From assembly GCF_020880815.1 (NCBI RefSeq), contig NZ_JAJITD010000008.1, positions 1 through 64,000 of the forward strand: a stretch of DNA of 64,000 nt. Reading direction: 5' to 3'. Both the position numbers and the translations under genes were made by a program. This document shows, piece by piece, positions 18,573 to 27,475 of this stretch; position 1 is the stretch's first letter; each line of letters begins with the position of its first letter. The notes below the pieces were generated by a model. The model saw nothing but the letters and a program-made list of their open reading frames with translations. It was not told where the DNA came from and did no database searches. Source of the stretch: Paraburkholderia sejongensis (GTDB lineage: Bacteria; Pseudomonadota; Gammaproteobacteria; Burkholderiales; Burkholderiaceae).

Positions 18573-18858
18573 CGTGGGCGGCGGGCCTCGAACGGCCGCG
18601 CGAAGGATCAGGGTGGCGGCCATCCTATCGAGCGGCGAGCGCGGGTTCAAGCGAGGTTTTCCCCGGGTTTGTCCCGATATGGGTCTGCGCCGAAGGGCGG
18701 ATTTAAGCGGGAATGCATCCTTGACGCGGTACGAATTTGAGATTGCTTGAGCCCGCTGCGCGTTGCCTGGCGGGCCGCTTTCCTTTTATGGACCTTTCCG
18801 CTAGGATCGGAACACCATTTCATGCAGCGCCGGAATTAGCGGTATCAGGAGATAGATC

Positions 18859-19329
18859 ATGCGAGTCAGCGACATTCTTAAAGTCAAGGGCAACACCCTT
18901 TTTACGGTCACGCCGGATACCACGCTGCACGATGCGGTCAACACGATGGCCGAGCACGATATCGGTTCGCTCGTGGTGATGGAGTACGGCGACCTCGTCG
19001 GCATGCTGACGTTTCGCGAAATCATTCTGACGTTGAGCCGGAACGGCGGCAGCGTCGGCACCTCGACGATCCGCAAGGTGATGGACGACCATCCGCTCAC
19101 CTGCACGCCGGAAACCGACGTGAACGAAGTGCGCCGCATGATGCTCGAGCATCACGTGCGTTATCTTCCGGTCATGGAAAGCCGTACGCTGATGGGCGTC
19201 ATTTCGTTTTACGACGTCGCGAAGGCAGTGGTCGAGGAGCAGGGCTTCGAGAACCGGATGCTGAAGGCGTATATCCGCGACTGGCCGGAAGAACCGGAAG
19301 GGCAGCAGGCACAGCAGCCGGCGCGCTGA
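18859..19329 (+). CDS. CBS-domain protein
   Basis: A 156-residue soluble protein consisting of a CBS pair: CBS1 about residues 8-64 and CBS2 about residues 70-128 (MDDHPLTCTPETDVNEVRRMM, RYLPVMESRTLMGVISFYDVAK). There is no catalytic domain. Such stand-alone Bateman modules bind adenosine nucleotides and act as energy or ligand sensors for partner proteins. A Shine-Dalgarno (CAGGAG) lies 9 bases upstream. A rho-independent terminator follows. Confidence 0.88.
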   Translation: MRVSDILKVKGNTLFTVTPDTTLHDAVNTMAEHDIGSLVVMEYGDLVGMLTFREIILTLSRNGGSVGTSTIRKVMDDHPLTCTPETDVNEVRRMMLEHHVRYLPVMESRTLMGVISFYDVAKAVVEEQGFENRMLKAYIRDWPEEPEGQQAQQPAR

Positions 19330-19389
19330 TGCGCGTGGCCTGGACCGCGCGCCCGGCGAGGTGAGCACAGCGCGCGGGATCCGACAGCG

Positions 19390-19417
19390 AGCGTACGCGA
19401 GAGCGTGCGCTTTTTTT
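19390..19417 (+). terminator. rho-independent terminator after the CBS gene
   Basis: GCGTACGC (19391-19398), a GAGA tetraloop, and GCGTGCGC (19403-19410), followed by seven T. The stem is eight pairs including one G-U. It lies 60 bp after the CBS stop and before the MFS-PlsC gene. Confidence 0.8.
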
Positions 19418-19493
19418 GTATCTGCCCATCTGTGCCGTTACCGGCCCCGGTCAGCCCCGTCGTTGCCAGACCCGCTTGCCGTTCCCAGACCTT

Positions 19494-21431
19494 ATGAACG
19501 ATCGTCCGCTGCCTGCCGCCCGTCGCGCCGCTCACGCGCAAGACCGGCACGAATCCCAGTTCGCGCTGCTCCGTCAGCGCCGCTTCGCGCCGTTTTTCTG
19601 GACGCAGTTTCTCGGCGCGATGAACGACAACGTGTTCAAGATCGGCTTTACGTCGCTGGTCACGTACCAGGCGGCGCGCTTTTCGGGCGTCGATCCGAAG
19701 ACCGCGGCATTCCTGATTTCGGCGATCTTCATCCTGCCGTTCGTGCTGTTGTCGGCGACCTCGGGCCAGATCGCCGACAAGTACGACAAGGCGCTGCTCA
19801 CGCGGCTCGTGAAGACCTTCGAGATCGGCGTGATGCTGGTCGGCGGCGCGGGCTTCTGGATGCATAGCGCGCCGCTGCTGTATTTGTGCACGTTCCTGAT
19901 GGGCGTGCATTCGACGGTATTCGGGCCGGTCAAGTACTCGTATCTGCCGCAGCATCTGTCGAAGCAGGAACTGGTGGGCGGCAACGGGATGGTCGAGATG
20001 GGCACGTTCGTCGCGATTCTGCTCGGCACGATCGTCGGCGGCGCGGGTGCCGGGTTCGCCGAGCATGGCGCGGTGGTGCTGGCCTTTGCGTGTATCGCAA
20101 TTGCATTGATCGGCCGCGCGGTGTCCGCTTTTGTGCCGGCCACGCCGGCGCCGCAGCCCGAACTGCGCATCAACTGGAATCCGGTCAGCGAAACGTGGCG
20201 CAACCTGAAGCTCGCGCGCGAAAACCGCACGGTGTTCCTGAGCCTGCTCGGCATTTCGTGGCTGTGGTTCGTCGGCGCGACCTTCCTCGCGTCGTTCTTC
20301 AATTTCGCGAAAGACGTGCTGTCCGCCGATCCGGATGTGGTGACGGTGCTGCTCGGCACGTTCTCGATCGGGATCGGCAGCGGCTCGCTGCTGTGCGAAA
20401 AGCTGTCGAAGCGGCGCATCGAAGTGGGGCTCGTGCCGCTCGGCTCGATCGGCATGAGCGTATTCGCGATCGATCTGTTTTTCGCGAGCCACGCGCTGCC
20501 GCCGGCCGGCCATCTGCTGAGCGTCGGCGAATTCCTCGCGCGGCCCGCGCATTGGCGCGTGCTCGCCGACCTGTTTCTGCTCGCGATGTTCGGCGGCTTT
20601 TACAGCGTGCCGCTGTATGCGCTGATCCAGAGCCGCAGCCAGCCGAGCCATCGCGCGCGCATCATCGCGGCGAACAATATTCTGAACTCGCTGTTCATGA
20701 TCGTTTCCGCGCTGATGGCGATGGGGCTGACCGCAGCGGGCTTCAGCATTCCGGCGATCTTTCTCGTCACCGCGCTGCTGAACGTGGTGGTCGCGGGCTA
20801 TATCTATTCGCTGGTGCCGGAGTTCCTGCTGCGCTTCGTCGCGTGGGTGCTCGTGCATACCTTCTACCGGATCCGGCTCGTGCACGCGGAGCGGATTCCC
20901 GAACGGGGCGCCGCGGTGCTGGTGTGCAATCACGTGAGCTTCGTCGACGCGATCGTGATCATGGCCGAAAGCCCGCGGCCGATCCGCTTCGTGATGGATC
21001 ATCAGATTTTCCGCTCGCCGTTCATCGGCTGGCTGTTCCGGCATGCGAAGGCGATTCCGATCGCGCCCGCGCATCAGGACGCGGCGCTGCTCGCGCGCGC
21101 CTACGATCTGTGCGCGCAGGCGCTCGCCGACGGCGAGCTCGTATGCATCTTTCCCGAGGGCAAGCTGACCCGCACAGGCGAGATGAATCCGTTTCGCCAT
21201 GGCGTGACGGAGATCGTGACGCGTACGCCGGCGCCGGTGATTCCGATGGCGCTGCGCGGGCTGTGGGGCAGTGTGTTTTCGCGCTCGACCGACGCCCATT
21301 GGCCGCGGCCGATCCGCAAGGGCGTGATGAGCCGGCTCAGTCTGGCGGTCGGCGAGCCGCTGGAGCCGCAGATGGCGACGCCGGAAAGGCTGCAGCAGAT
21401 CGTGACCGAGCTGCGCGGCGCGCGCAAATAG
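19494..21431 (+). CDS. MFS (LplT-like) transporter fused to a PlsC-type 1-acylglycerol-3-phosphate acyltransferase
   Basis: A 645-residue fusion. Residues about 25-440 form a major facilitator domain with LplT-like features (FFWTQFLGAMNDNVFKIGF). Residues about 450-645 form a PlsC acyltransferase with the HX4D motif in CNHVSFVDAIVI (near residue 480) and the block FPEGKLTRTGEMNPFRHG. In E. coli, LplT flips lysophospholipids inward and Aas reacylates them. Here transport and acyltransfer are on one chain and there is no AMP-ligase domain. The likely role is lysophospholipid uptake and repair. The start MNDRPLPAARR was chosen over frame extensions into the intergenic region. Confidence 0.87.
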   Translation: MNDRPLPAARRAAHAQDRHESQFALLRQRRFAPFFWTQFLGAMNDNVFKIGFTSLVTYQAARFSGVDPKTAAFLISAIFILPFVLLSATSGQIADKYDKALLTRLVKTFEIGVMLVGGAGFWMHSAPLLYLCTFLMGVHSTVFGPVKYSYLPQHLSKQELVGGNGMVEMGTFVAILLGTIVGGAGAGFAEHGAVVLAFACIAIALIGRAVSAFVPATPAPQPELRINWNPVSETWRNLKLARENRTVFLSLLGISWLWFVGATFLASFFNFAKDVLSADPDVVTVLLGTFSIGIGSGSLLCEKLSKRRIEVGLVPLGSIGMSVFAIDLFFASHALPPAGHLLSVGEFLARPAHWRVLADLFLLAMFGGFYSVPLYALIQSRSQPSHRARIIAANNILNSLFMIVSALMAMGLTAAGFSIPAIFLVTALLNVVVAGYIYSLVPEFLLRFVAWVLVHTFYRIRLVHAERIPERGAAVLVCNHVSFVDAIVIMAESPRPIRFVMDHQIFRSPFIGWLFRHAKAIPIAPAHQDAALLARAYDLCAQALADGELVCIFPEGKLTRTGEMNPFRHGVTEIVTRTPAPVIPMALRGLWGSVFSRSTDAHWPRPIRKGVMSRLSLAVGEPLEPQMATPERLQQIVTELRGARK

Positions 21432-21505
21432 CGGGGGAGGGCGGGCGTTGAACCCGGACAGGCTGGCATAATAGCGTTCTCCCCGCATTTCTTTGGACGA
21501 CGCCC

Positions 21506-22606
21506 ATGTCCGGCAACACCCTCGGTACGCTTTTCACTGTCACGACCTTCGGCGAATCGCACGGTCCCGCTATCGGCTGTGTGATCGACGGCTGCCCGCC
21601 GGGCATGGCGCTCAGCGAAGCCGACATCCAGTTCGAACTCGATCGCCGCAGGCCCGGCACGTCGCGCCACGTCACGCAGCGCCAGGAAGAAGACAAGGTC
21701 GAGATCCTGTCGGGCGTGTTCGAAGGCCAGACCACCGGCGCGCCGATCGCGCTCGTGATCCGCAACACCGACCAGCGCAGCAAGGACTACGGCAATATCG
21801 CCGAGACCTTCCGCCCGGGCCACGCGGACTACACCTACTGGCAGAAATACGGGATCCGCGACTATCGGGGCGGCGGCCGTTCGTCGGCGCGCCTGACCGC
21901 GCCGACGGTCGCCGCGGGCGCGGTCGCGAAGAAGTGGCTGCGCGAGAAGTTCGGCACCGAGATTCGCGGCTACATGGCGGCGCTCGGCGAGATCGACGTG
22001 CCGTTCGTCGACTGGGCGCAGGTGCGCGAGAACCCGTTCTTCGTGCCGAATGCGCAGATCGTGCCGCAACTCGAAGCGTATATGGACGCGCTGCGCAAGG
22101 ACGGCGATTCGATCGGCGCGCGCGTGAACGTGGTGGCCTCGGGCGTGCCGGTCGGGCTCGGCGAGCCGCTGTTCGACCGCCTCGACGCGGACATCGCGCA
22201 TGCAATGATGGGCATCAATGCGGTGAAGGGCATCGAGATCGGCGCGGGTTTCGCGAGCGTCGCGCAACGCGGCTCGGTGCATGGCGACGAACTGACGCCG
22301 GAAGGCTTCGTCGGCAATCACGCGGGTGGGGTGCTCGGCGGGATTTCGACCGGCCAGGACATCACCGTGTCGATCGCGATCAAACCGACGTCGAGCATCC
22401 GCACGCCGCGCCGTTCGATCGACAAGGCCGGCCAGCCGGCGGTCGTCGAAACCTTCGGGCGTCATGATCCGTGCGTCGGCATCCGCGCGACGCCGATCGC
22501 CGAGGCGATGCTCGCGCTGGTGTTGATCGATCACGCGCTGCGCCATCGCGCGCAATGCGGCGACGTCGAGGTCAGCACGCCGAAGATCGCGGCAAGCGCG
22601 CCGTAA
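21506..22606 (+). CDS. aroC: chorismate synthase
   Basis: A 366-residue cytoplasmic enzyme for the last step of the shikimate pathway, converting 5-enolpyruvylshikimate-3-phosphate to chorismate with reduced FMN. Signature segments are GESHGPAIGCVIDGCPPG (residue 16 on), YRGGGRSSARLTAP, and GNHAGGVLGGISTGQ. The length is normal for the family. It lies 74 bp after the MFS-PlsC gene on the same strand and may be cotranscribed with it. A shared terminator separates it from the convergent ETF-QO gene. Confidence 0.97.
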   Translation: MSGNTLGTLFTVTTFGESHGPAIGCVIDGCPPGMALSEADIQFELDRRRPGTSRHVTQRQEEDKVEILSGVFEGQTTGAPIALVIRNTDQRSKDYGNIAETFRPGHADYTYWQKYGIRDYRGGGRSSARLTAPTVAAGAVAKKWLREKFGTEIRGYMAALGEIDVPFVDWAQVRENPFFVPNAQIVPQLEAYMDALRKDGDSIGARVNVVASGVPVGLGEPLFDRLDADIAHAMMGINAVKGIEIGAGFASVAQRGSVHGDELTPEGFVGNHAGGVLGGISTGQDITVSIAIKPTSSIRTPRRSIDKAGQPAVVETFGRHDPCVGIRATPIAEAMLALVLIDHALRHRAQCGDVEVSTPKIAASAP

Positions 22607-22663
22607 CGCTAACCGCCGTCACGCAAGCACTGAGCGCCGCGCGCCGCCGCGGCGCTCGAAAAA

Positions 22664-22701
22664 AAATCGGGGCACCGGGCTTTCGCCGGGCGCCCCGATT
22701 T
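22664..22701. terminator. bidirectional terminator between aroC and etf-QO
   Basis: AAATCGGGGC (22664-22673) pairs with GCCCCGATTT (22692-22701), with further pairing of CCGGG/CCCGG-type bases inside. Runs of A at the left and T at the right let the hairpin work for both convergent genes. Confidence 0.82.
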
Positions 22702-22719
22702 CATTGGGCGAGTGCCTGC

Positions 22720-24393
22720 TTACATATTCGGATAGTTCGGACCGCCGCCGCCTTCCGGCGTCACCCACACGATGTTCTGCGTCGGGTCCTTGATATCGCA
22801 GGTCTTGCAGTGCACGCAGTTTTGCGCATTGATGACCAGCCGCTCGTTGCCGTCGTCGTTCTTCATGAACTCGTAGACGCCGGCCGGGCAGTAGCGCGAC
22901 TCGGGACCCGCATAGGTCTGCCAGTTCACGTTGACCGGCACCGACGGATCTTTCAGCGTCAGGTGGGCCGGCTGGTTCTCTTCGTGATTGGTGTTCGAGA
23001 TAAACACCGAAGAGAGCCGGTCGAACGTCAGCTTGCCGTCCGGCTTCGGATAGGTGATCGGCTTGCACTGCGACGCCGGCTTCAGCATCTCGTGATCCCA
23101 ATGCTGGTGATGCAGCGTCCACGGCACGTTGCCGCCCAGCAGCTTCTGCTCGATGCCGACCATCAGCGTGCCCAGGTACAGGCCCTTGCTCATCCACTGC
23201 TTGAAATTGCGCGCGCGATACAGCTCGGTGTGCAGCCACGAGGTCTTGAACGCTTCCGGGTAAGCGGTCAGCTCGTCCGCCTGGCGGCCGGCCTGCACCG
23301 CGTCGAACGCGGCGTCGGCGGCGAGCATGCCGGTCTTGATCGCCGCGTGCGAACCCTTGATCCGCGATGCGTTCAGGAAGCCCGCGTCGTCGCCGACCAG
23401 CGCGCCGCCCGGGAACACCAGCTTCGGCAGCGACATCAGGCCGCCGGCAGTGATCGCGCGTGCGCCGTACGACACGCGCTTGCCCCCTTCGAGAATCGCG
23501 CGGATCGCCGGATGGGTCTTGTAGCGCTGGAATTCCTCGAACGGCGACAGATACGGATTCGAATAGCCGAGGCCGACCACGAAGCCGACCACGACCTGGT
23601 TGTTATCCATGTGATAGAGGAACGAGCCGCCGTAGGTGTCGTTCTGGAGCGGCCAGCCGGCGGTGTGCATCACCAGACCCGGCTTGTGCTTTGCCGGATC
23701 GATTTCCCACAGTTCCTTGATGCCGATCCCGTAGACCTGCGGGTCGACGCCGTCGCGCAGCTTGAATTTGTCGTGCAGCTGACGGCCGAGGTGGCCGCGC
23801 GCGCCTTCGCAGAATAGCGTGTACTTCGCGTGCAGTTCCATGCCGAGCTGGAAGTTCTCGGTCGGCTCGCCATCCTTGCCGATGCCGAGATTGCCGGTCG
23901 CGACGCCCTTGACCGAGCCGTCGTCGTTGTACAACACCTCGGCCGCCGGAAAGCCCGGGAAGATTTCGACGCCGAGCGCCTCGGCCTGTTGACCGAGCCA
24001 GCGCGTCACGTTCGCGAGGCTGATCACGTAGTTGCCGTGATTCTTGAAATTGTCCGGCAACGCCCAGGTCGGCACGCTCTTCGCGCCGGTTTCCGTCAGG
24101 AACAGGAAGCGGTCTTCGGTCACGTCGACGGTCAGCGGCGCGCCTTTTTCCTTCCAGTCGGGGATCAGTTCGGTAAGCGCGCGCGGGTCCATCACCGCGC
24201 CCGACAAGATATGTGCCCCGATCTCCGAGCCCTTTTCCAGTACGCACACGCCCAGCTCGACGCCCTGTGCGGCGGCGCGCTGCTTCAGGCGAATCGCCGC
24301 CGACAGGCCAGCCGGGCCGCCGCCGACGATCACGACGTCATACTCCATCGACTCGCGCGGGCCGTACTGCTCAATGAGACTTGCGGGGGTCAT
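22720..24393 (-). CDS. electron-transfer flavoprotein-ubiquinone oxidoreductase
   Basis: A 557-residue inner-membrane-associated enzyme that passes electrons from ETF (acyl-CoA dehydrogenases) to ubiquinone. The FAD dinucleotide motif is VVIVGGGPAGLSAAIRL (about residues 20-36). The C-terminal 4Fe-4S ligands are C502, C526, C529 and C532 (CPAGVYEF and NCVHCKTCD). Length and order match ETF-QO. AAGAGGAG precedes the ATG at 24393. It serves fatty-acid and other acyl-CoA oxidation, including the two acyl-CoA dehydrogenases near 44-46 kb. Confidence 0.95.
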   Translation of the reverse strand: MTPASLIEQYGPRESMEYDVVIVGGGPAGLSAAIRLKQRAAAQGVELGVCVLEKGSEIGAHILSGAVMDPRALTELIPDWKEKGAPLTVDVTEDRFLFLTETGAKSVPTWALPDNFKNHGNYVISLANVTRWLGQQAEALGVEIFPGFPAAEVLYNDDGSVKGVATGNLGIGKDGEPTENFQLGMELHAKYTLFCEGARGHLGRQLHDKFKLRDGVDPQVYGIGIKELWEIDPAKHKPGLVMHTAGWPLQNDTYGGSFLYHMDNNQVVVGFVVGLGYSNPYLSPFEEFQRYKTHPAIRAILEGGKRVSYGARAITAGGLMSLPKLVFPGGALVGDDAGFLNASRIKGSHAAIKTGMLAADAAFDAVQAGRQADELTAYPEAFKTSWLHTELYRARNFKQWMSKGLYLGTLMVGIEQKLLGGNVPWTLHHQHWDHEMLKPASQCKPITYPKPDGKLTFDRLSSVFISNTNHEENQPAHLTLKDPSVPVNVNWQTYAGPESRYCPAGVYEFMKNDDGNERLVINAQNCVHCKTCDIKDPTQNIVWVTPEGGGGPNYPNM

Positions 24394-24580
24394 TGATGCT
24401 CCTCTTACCGTTAGAATGCTTTTTTCGGGTTCGTATTGTGGGCGATCGATTCTCGCACCGCAACCCGGAGCAAACCGATTAGCACGATCGTTCTATTTTG
24501 TGATACGGTATCGGCCCGCAGCGATGGTCCTACCGCACCCGTCAACCGCAGTCGTCTTTACCAACGAACAAGGAACGACA

Positions 24581-25357
24581 ATGGGCCGTTCGATCAATCT
24601 GGAAGGCAAGGTTGCGCTGATCACCGGCGCTTCGAGCGGATTGGGCAAGCGCTTCGCGCAGGTGCTGTCGCAGGCGGGCGCGAAGGTCGTGCTGGCGAGC
24701 CGGCGCACCGAGCGGCTGAAGGAATTGCGGGCGGAAATCGAGGCCTCGGGCGGCGCGGCGCACGTCGTCTCGCTCGACGTGACCGATTACCAGAGCATCA
24801 AGTCGGCGGTCGCGCATGCGGAAACCGAGGCCGGCACGATCGACATCCTCGTCAACAACTCGGGCGTGTCGACCACCCAGAAGCTCTCCGAGGTGACCCC
24901 GGCGGACTTCGAATACGTGTTCGACACGAATACGCGCGGCGCGTTTTTCGTCGCGCAGGAAGTCGCCAAGCGCATGATCATGCGCGGCAACGGCGCGCAG
25001 AAGCCGTCGTACCGGATCATCAATATTGCTTCGATGGCGGGGCTGCGGGTGCTGCCGCAGATCGGCCTGTATTCGATGAGCAAGGCCGCGGTCGTCCATA
25101 TGACGAAAGCGATGGCGCTCGAATGGGGCAAGCACGGGATCAACGTGAACGCGATCTGCCCGGGCTATATCGACACCGAAATCAACCATCATCACTGGTC
25201 GACCGAGCAGGGGCAGAAGCTCGTGTCGCTGCTGCCGCGTCATCGCGTCGGCAAGCCGGAGGATCTCGACGGGCTGCTGTTGCTGCTGGCGGCGGACGAA
25301 TCGCAGTTCATCAACGGCTCGGTGATCGCCGCCGACGACGGCTTCGGGCTCGCCTGA
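24581..25357 (+). CDS. SDR-family oxidoreductase
   Basis: A 258-residue classical short-chain dehydrogenase. It has the cofactor motif TGASSGLG (residues 15-22), NNSG, the catalytic Ser in INIASMAG, and YSMSK as the YxxxK pair. The C-terminal ICPGYIDTEI and INGSVIAADDGFGLA fit the 3-oxoacyl-ACP/acetoacetyl-CoA reductase-like group. The ATG at 24581 follows AAGGAACGACA. The longer open frame upstream to 24044 lies over the divergent ETF-QO gene and is not coding. It is likely cotranscribed with the thioesterase 91 bp downstream; the substrate is probably a 3-keto or 3-hydroxyacyl compound. Confidence 0.88.
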   Translation: MGRSINLEGKVALITGASSGLGKRFAQVLSQAGAKVVLASRRTERLKELRAEIEASGGAAHVVSLDVTDYQSIKSAVAHAETEAGTIDILVNNSGVSTTQKLSEVTPADFEYVFDTNTRGAFFVAQEVAKRMIMRGNGAQKPSYRIINIASMAGLRVLPQIGLYSMSKAAVVHMTKAMALEWGKHGINVNAICPGYIDTEINHHHWSTEQGQKLVSLLPRHRVGKPEDLDGLLLLLAADESQFINGSVIAADDGFGLA

Positions 25358-25448
25358 GCGCGCCGCGCCGGCCGCCGGTTTTTTCAACGTTTCAATGCTT
25401 CGAGGTTTCGCCGCTTCAAAAGCAGCAAAGGAAGAACGGAAGTTAAGA

Positions 25449-25880
25449 ATGAGCGATTTTCACGCAGTTTTCGAAATGAAGATGCCGATTCGTTGGGGCG
25501 ACATGGACGCGTTCGGCCACGTCAACAACACGGTCTATTTCCGCTATATGGAGCAGGTGCGGATTTCGTGGTTCGAGCATATGGGCTTCATCGGCAGCAG
25601 CGCGGACGGGCAGGGGCCGGTGATCGTCAATGCGTCGATGGAGTTTCTGAAGCAGCTGCACTATCCGGGCGACGTGATCGGCCGGATGTCGGTGGCGACG
25701 CCGGGGCGCAGCAGCTTCGATACCGCGTTCGAACTCGTGCGCGCCGATCAGCCGGACACGCTGTACGCGCGTGGCGCCGCGCGCTGCGTGTGGATCGACT
25801 ACGCGGCCGGCAAGTCGGTGCCGGTGCCGGACGTGCTGCGCGCGGCGATCGAGCAGGCGGCGCTGGTCAAGGCTGACTGA
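25449..25880 (+). CDS. 4HBT-family acyl-CoA thioesterase (hot-dog fold)
   Basis: A 143-residue protein of the 4-hydroxybenzoyl-CoA thioesterase family. The active-site segment is WGDMDAFGHVNNTVYFRYME (from about residue 17), with the Asp in DMDAFGHVN as presumed catalytic residue. YbgC/FadM-type homologues hydrolyse acyl-CoAs. The start is the ATG at 25449 in GGAAGTTAAGAATG. It follows the SDR gene on the same strand, which suggests a shared acyl-CoA-related role. Confidence 0.88.
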   Translation: MSDFHAVFEMKMPIRWGDMDAFGHVNNTVYFRYMEQVRISWFEHMGFIGSSADGQGPVIVNASMEFLKQLHYPGDVIGRMSVATPGRSSFDTAFELVRADQPDTLYARGAARCVWIDYAAGKSVPVPDVLRAAIEQAALVKAD

Positions 25881-25927
25881 TAACGCCGGCTCGCGGCTCG
25901 CGAAGGCCCGCTACCCCGGGCCTTCCA

Positions 25928-25963
25928 TTTCCCCACCGTCAATTTCCCCACCGTCAATTTCCC
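25928..25963. repeat. 15-bp tandem duplication at the 3' end of the PAS-LuxR gene
   Basis: TTTCCCCACCGTCAA occurs at 25928-25942 and 25943-25957, followed by a partial third copy (TTTCCC). The repeat covers the stop codon region of the PAS-LuxR gene on the minus strand. Duplicating it would add another Gly-Asn-stop-like end outside the frame. It is probably replication slippage. Confidence 0.7.
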
Positions 25964-26499
25964 AGCAGCCGCTGCAACAGTTCGGTCGCGTTCCCCGTAT
26001 CGTATTTGCGCATCAGCCGCGCACGGTACACGTCGACCGTGCGCGGGCTGATCTCGAGCGCTCGGCCGATCTGCTTGCTGGTTTTACCTGTCACCAGCTG
26101 CGCGGCGATCTCCCGCTCGCGCGGCGTCAACTCGACCGCGACGCGCCGCGTCGCGCTCAGATCCTCGAAAGTCCAGACGCCCGCCGCATGCGGGTCCGAG
26201 CGCTGCTGCGCGCGCCCGGTCACGTGACACCAGAACAGTTCGCCGTTCGCGCGCTTCATGATGCGGTCGTCCGCGTAGCTGCCCTGGGCGGTCATGATGG
26301 GCGGAATGCGCGCGCCGATCCGCTCGAACTCATCGGCCGACGGGTACAGCACCTGAAACGACTGGCCGATCAACGCGTCGCGCGCGTAGCCGAAAATCGA
26401 GGCGAGCTGGTCGTTGCAGTCTTCGATGAAGCGTTCGCGCGACAGCACGAGGCCGATCGGCGCGAGGTGAAACGCGGTGCGGTAATCCAGGGCGGGCAT
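25954..26499 (-). CDS. PAS-LuxR transcriptional regulator
   Basis: A 181-residue regulator. An N-terminal PAS domain (about residues 8-115; segments IEDCNDQLASIFGYARDALIGQSF and GELFWCHVTGRA) is joined to a C-terminal LuxR/GerE helix-turn-helix (about residues 122-178; LTPREREIAAQLVTGKTSKQIGRALEISPRTVDVYRA). There is no receiver domain, so it is not a classical response regulator; the PAS domain presumably senses a small ligand. It is divergent from the SCOT subunit genes and is a candidate regulator of them. The start at 26499 has only a weak ribosome binding site. Confidence 0.87.
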   Translation of the reverse strand: MPALDYRTAFHLAPIGLVLSRERFIEDCNDQLASIFGYARDALIGQSFQVLYPSADEFERIGARIPPIMTAQGSYADDRIMKRANGELFWCHVTGRAQQRSDPHAAGVWTFEDLSATRRVAVELTPREREIAAQLVTGKTSKQIGRALEISPRTVDVYRARLMRKYDTGNATELLQRLLGN

Positions 26500-26768
26500 G
26501 GGCGGGCGGCAAGTACTTATGTATTTTTGCGTATTGTGCCGTATGGCACGCCCAGCGTACTCTTTCGCGCAGATGACAACGCGGCGCAGGACGCCGCGGC
26601 GGGCACCGGCGCGAAGTGGTCGAACGCACGGGCGCTCCTGCCGCGGATGACTAGAATGACGTAGCGGCATCGGCTAGCGGCGCACCAATTCGCTTGATGC
26701 GATGCCGGCCGCACACATCCGGCGGCCGGCAACCGGTTTCGGATTTCCATAGAGGAAGGGACATACTG

Positions 26769-27473
26769 ATGAACAAGGTCTATCCAGGCGCCGCCGAGGC
26801 GCTGAAAGACATCGTCAAGGACGGCCAGACGTTCGCCGTCGGAGGCTTCGGACTGTGCGGGATTCCCGAGGCGCTGATCGCGGCGCTGCGCGACACCAAA
26901 GTGCAGGGCATCACCTGTATCAGCAACAACGCGGGCGTCGACGGTTTCGGCCTCGGCCTGCTGCTCGAGACGCGCCAGATCAAGAAGATGATCTCGTCGT
27001 ACGTCGGCGAGAACAAGGAGTTCGAGCGCCAGTACCTGGCCGGCGAACTCGAGCTCGAATTCACCCCGCAAGGCACGCTCGCCGAAAAGCTGCGCGCCGG
27101 CGGCTCGGGCATCCCGGCCTTCTTCACCAACACCGGCTACGGCACGCTGATCGCCGAGGGAAAGGAAACCCGCCAGTTCGGCGAGAACCACTATGTGCTC
27201 GAGCATTCGCTGACCGCTGACGTCGCGCTCGTCAAGGCATGGAAGGCCGACAAGTCCGGCAACCTGATCTATCGCCGCACCGCGCGCAACTTCAACCCGA
27301 TGTGCGCGATGGCCGGCCGCATCACGGTCGCGGAAGTCGAGGAGATCGTCGAGGTGGGCGAACTCGATCCGGACGCGATCCATACGCCTGGCATCTTCGT
27401 GCAGCGCATCGTGCTGAATGCGCATCCGGAAAAACGCATCGAACAACGCGTCGTCCGCGCGAAAGGAGACTGA
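26769..27473 (+). CDS. scoA: succinyl-CoA:3-ketoacid CoA-transferase subunit A
   Basis: A 234-residue alpha subunit of a class I CoA-transferase. The segment TFAVGGFGLCGIPEALIAAL is the typical N-terminal glycine-rich loop, followed by GVDGFGLGLLLE and GIPAFFTNTGYGTLIAEGKE. With subunit B it moves CoA between succinyl-CoA and acetoacetate or a 3-oxoacid. GAGGAAGGGA lies upstream of the ATG at 26769. It precedes scoB by 2 bp. Confidence 0.93.
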   Translation: MNKVYPGAAEALKDIVKDGQTFAVGGFGLCGIPEALIAALRDTKVQGITCISNNAGVDGFGLGLLLETRQIKKMISSYVGENKEFERQYLAGELELEFTPQGTLAEKLRAGGSGIPAFFTNTGYGTLIAEGKETRQFGENHYVLEHSLTADVALVKAWKADKSGNLIYRRTARNFNPMCAMAGRITVAEVEEIVEVGELDPDAIHTPGIFVQRIVLNAHPEKRIEQRVVRAKGD

Positions 27474-27475
27474 TC

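Noticed and set aside
19209..21488. 759-residue minus-strand frame opposite the MFS-PlsC gene
   Set aside because: Shadow of a GC-rich coding sequence; His/Arg/Gln-rich and without family features.
25928..25963. Start of a CRISPR-like array
   Set aside because: Only two full copies of a 15-bp unit, directly adjacent with no spacers.
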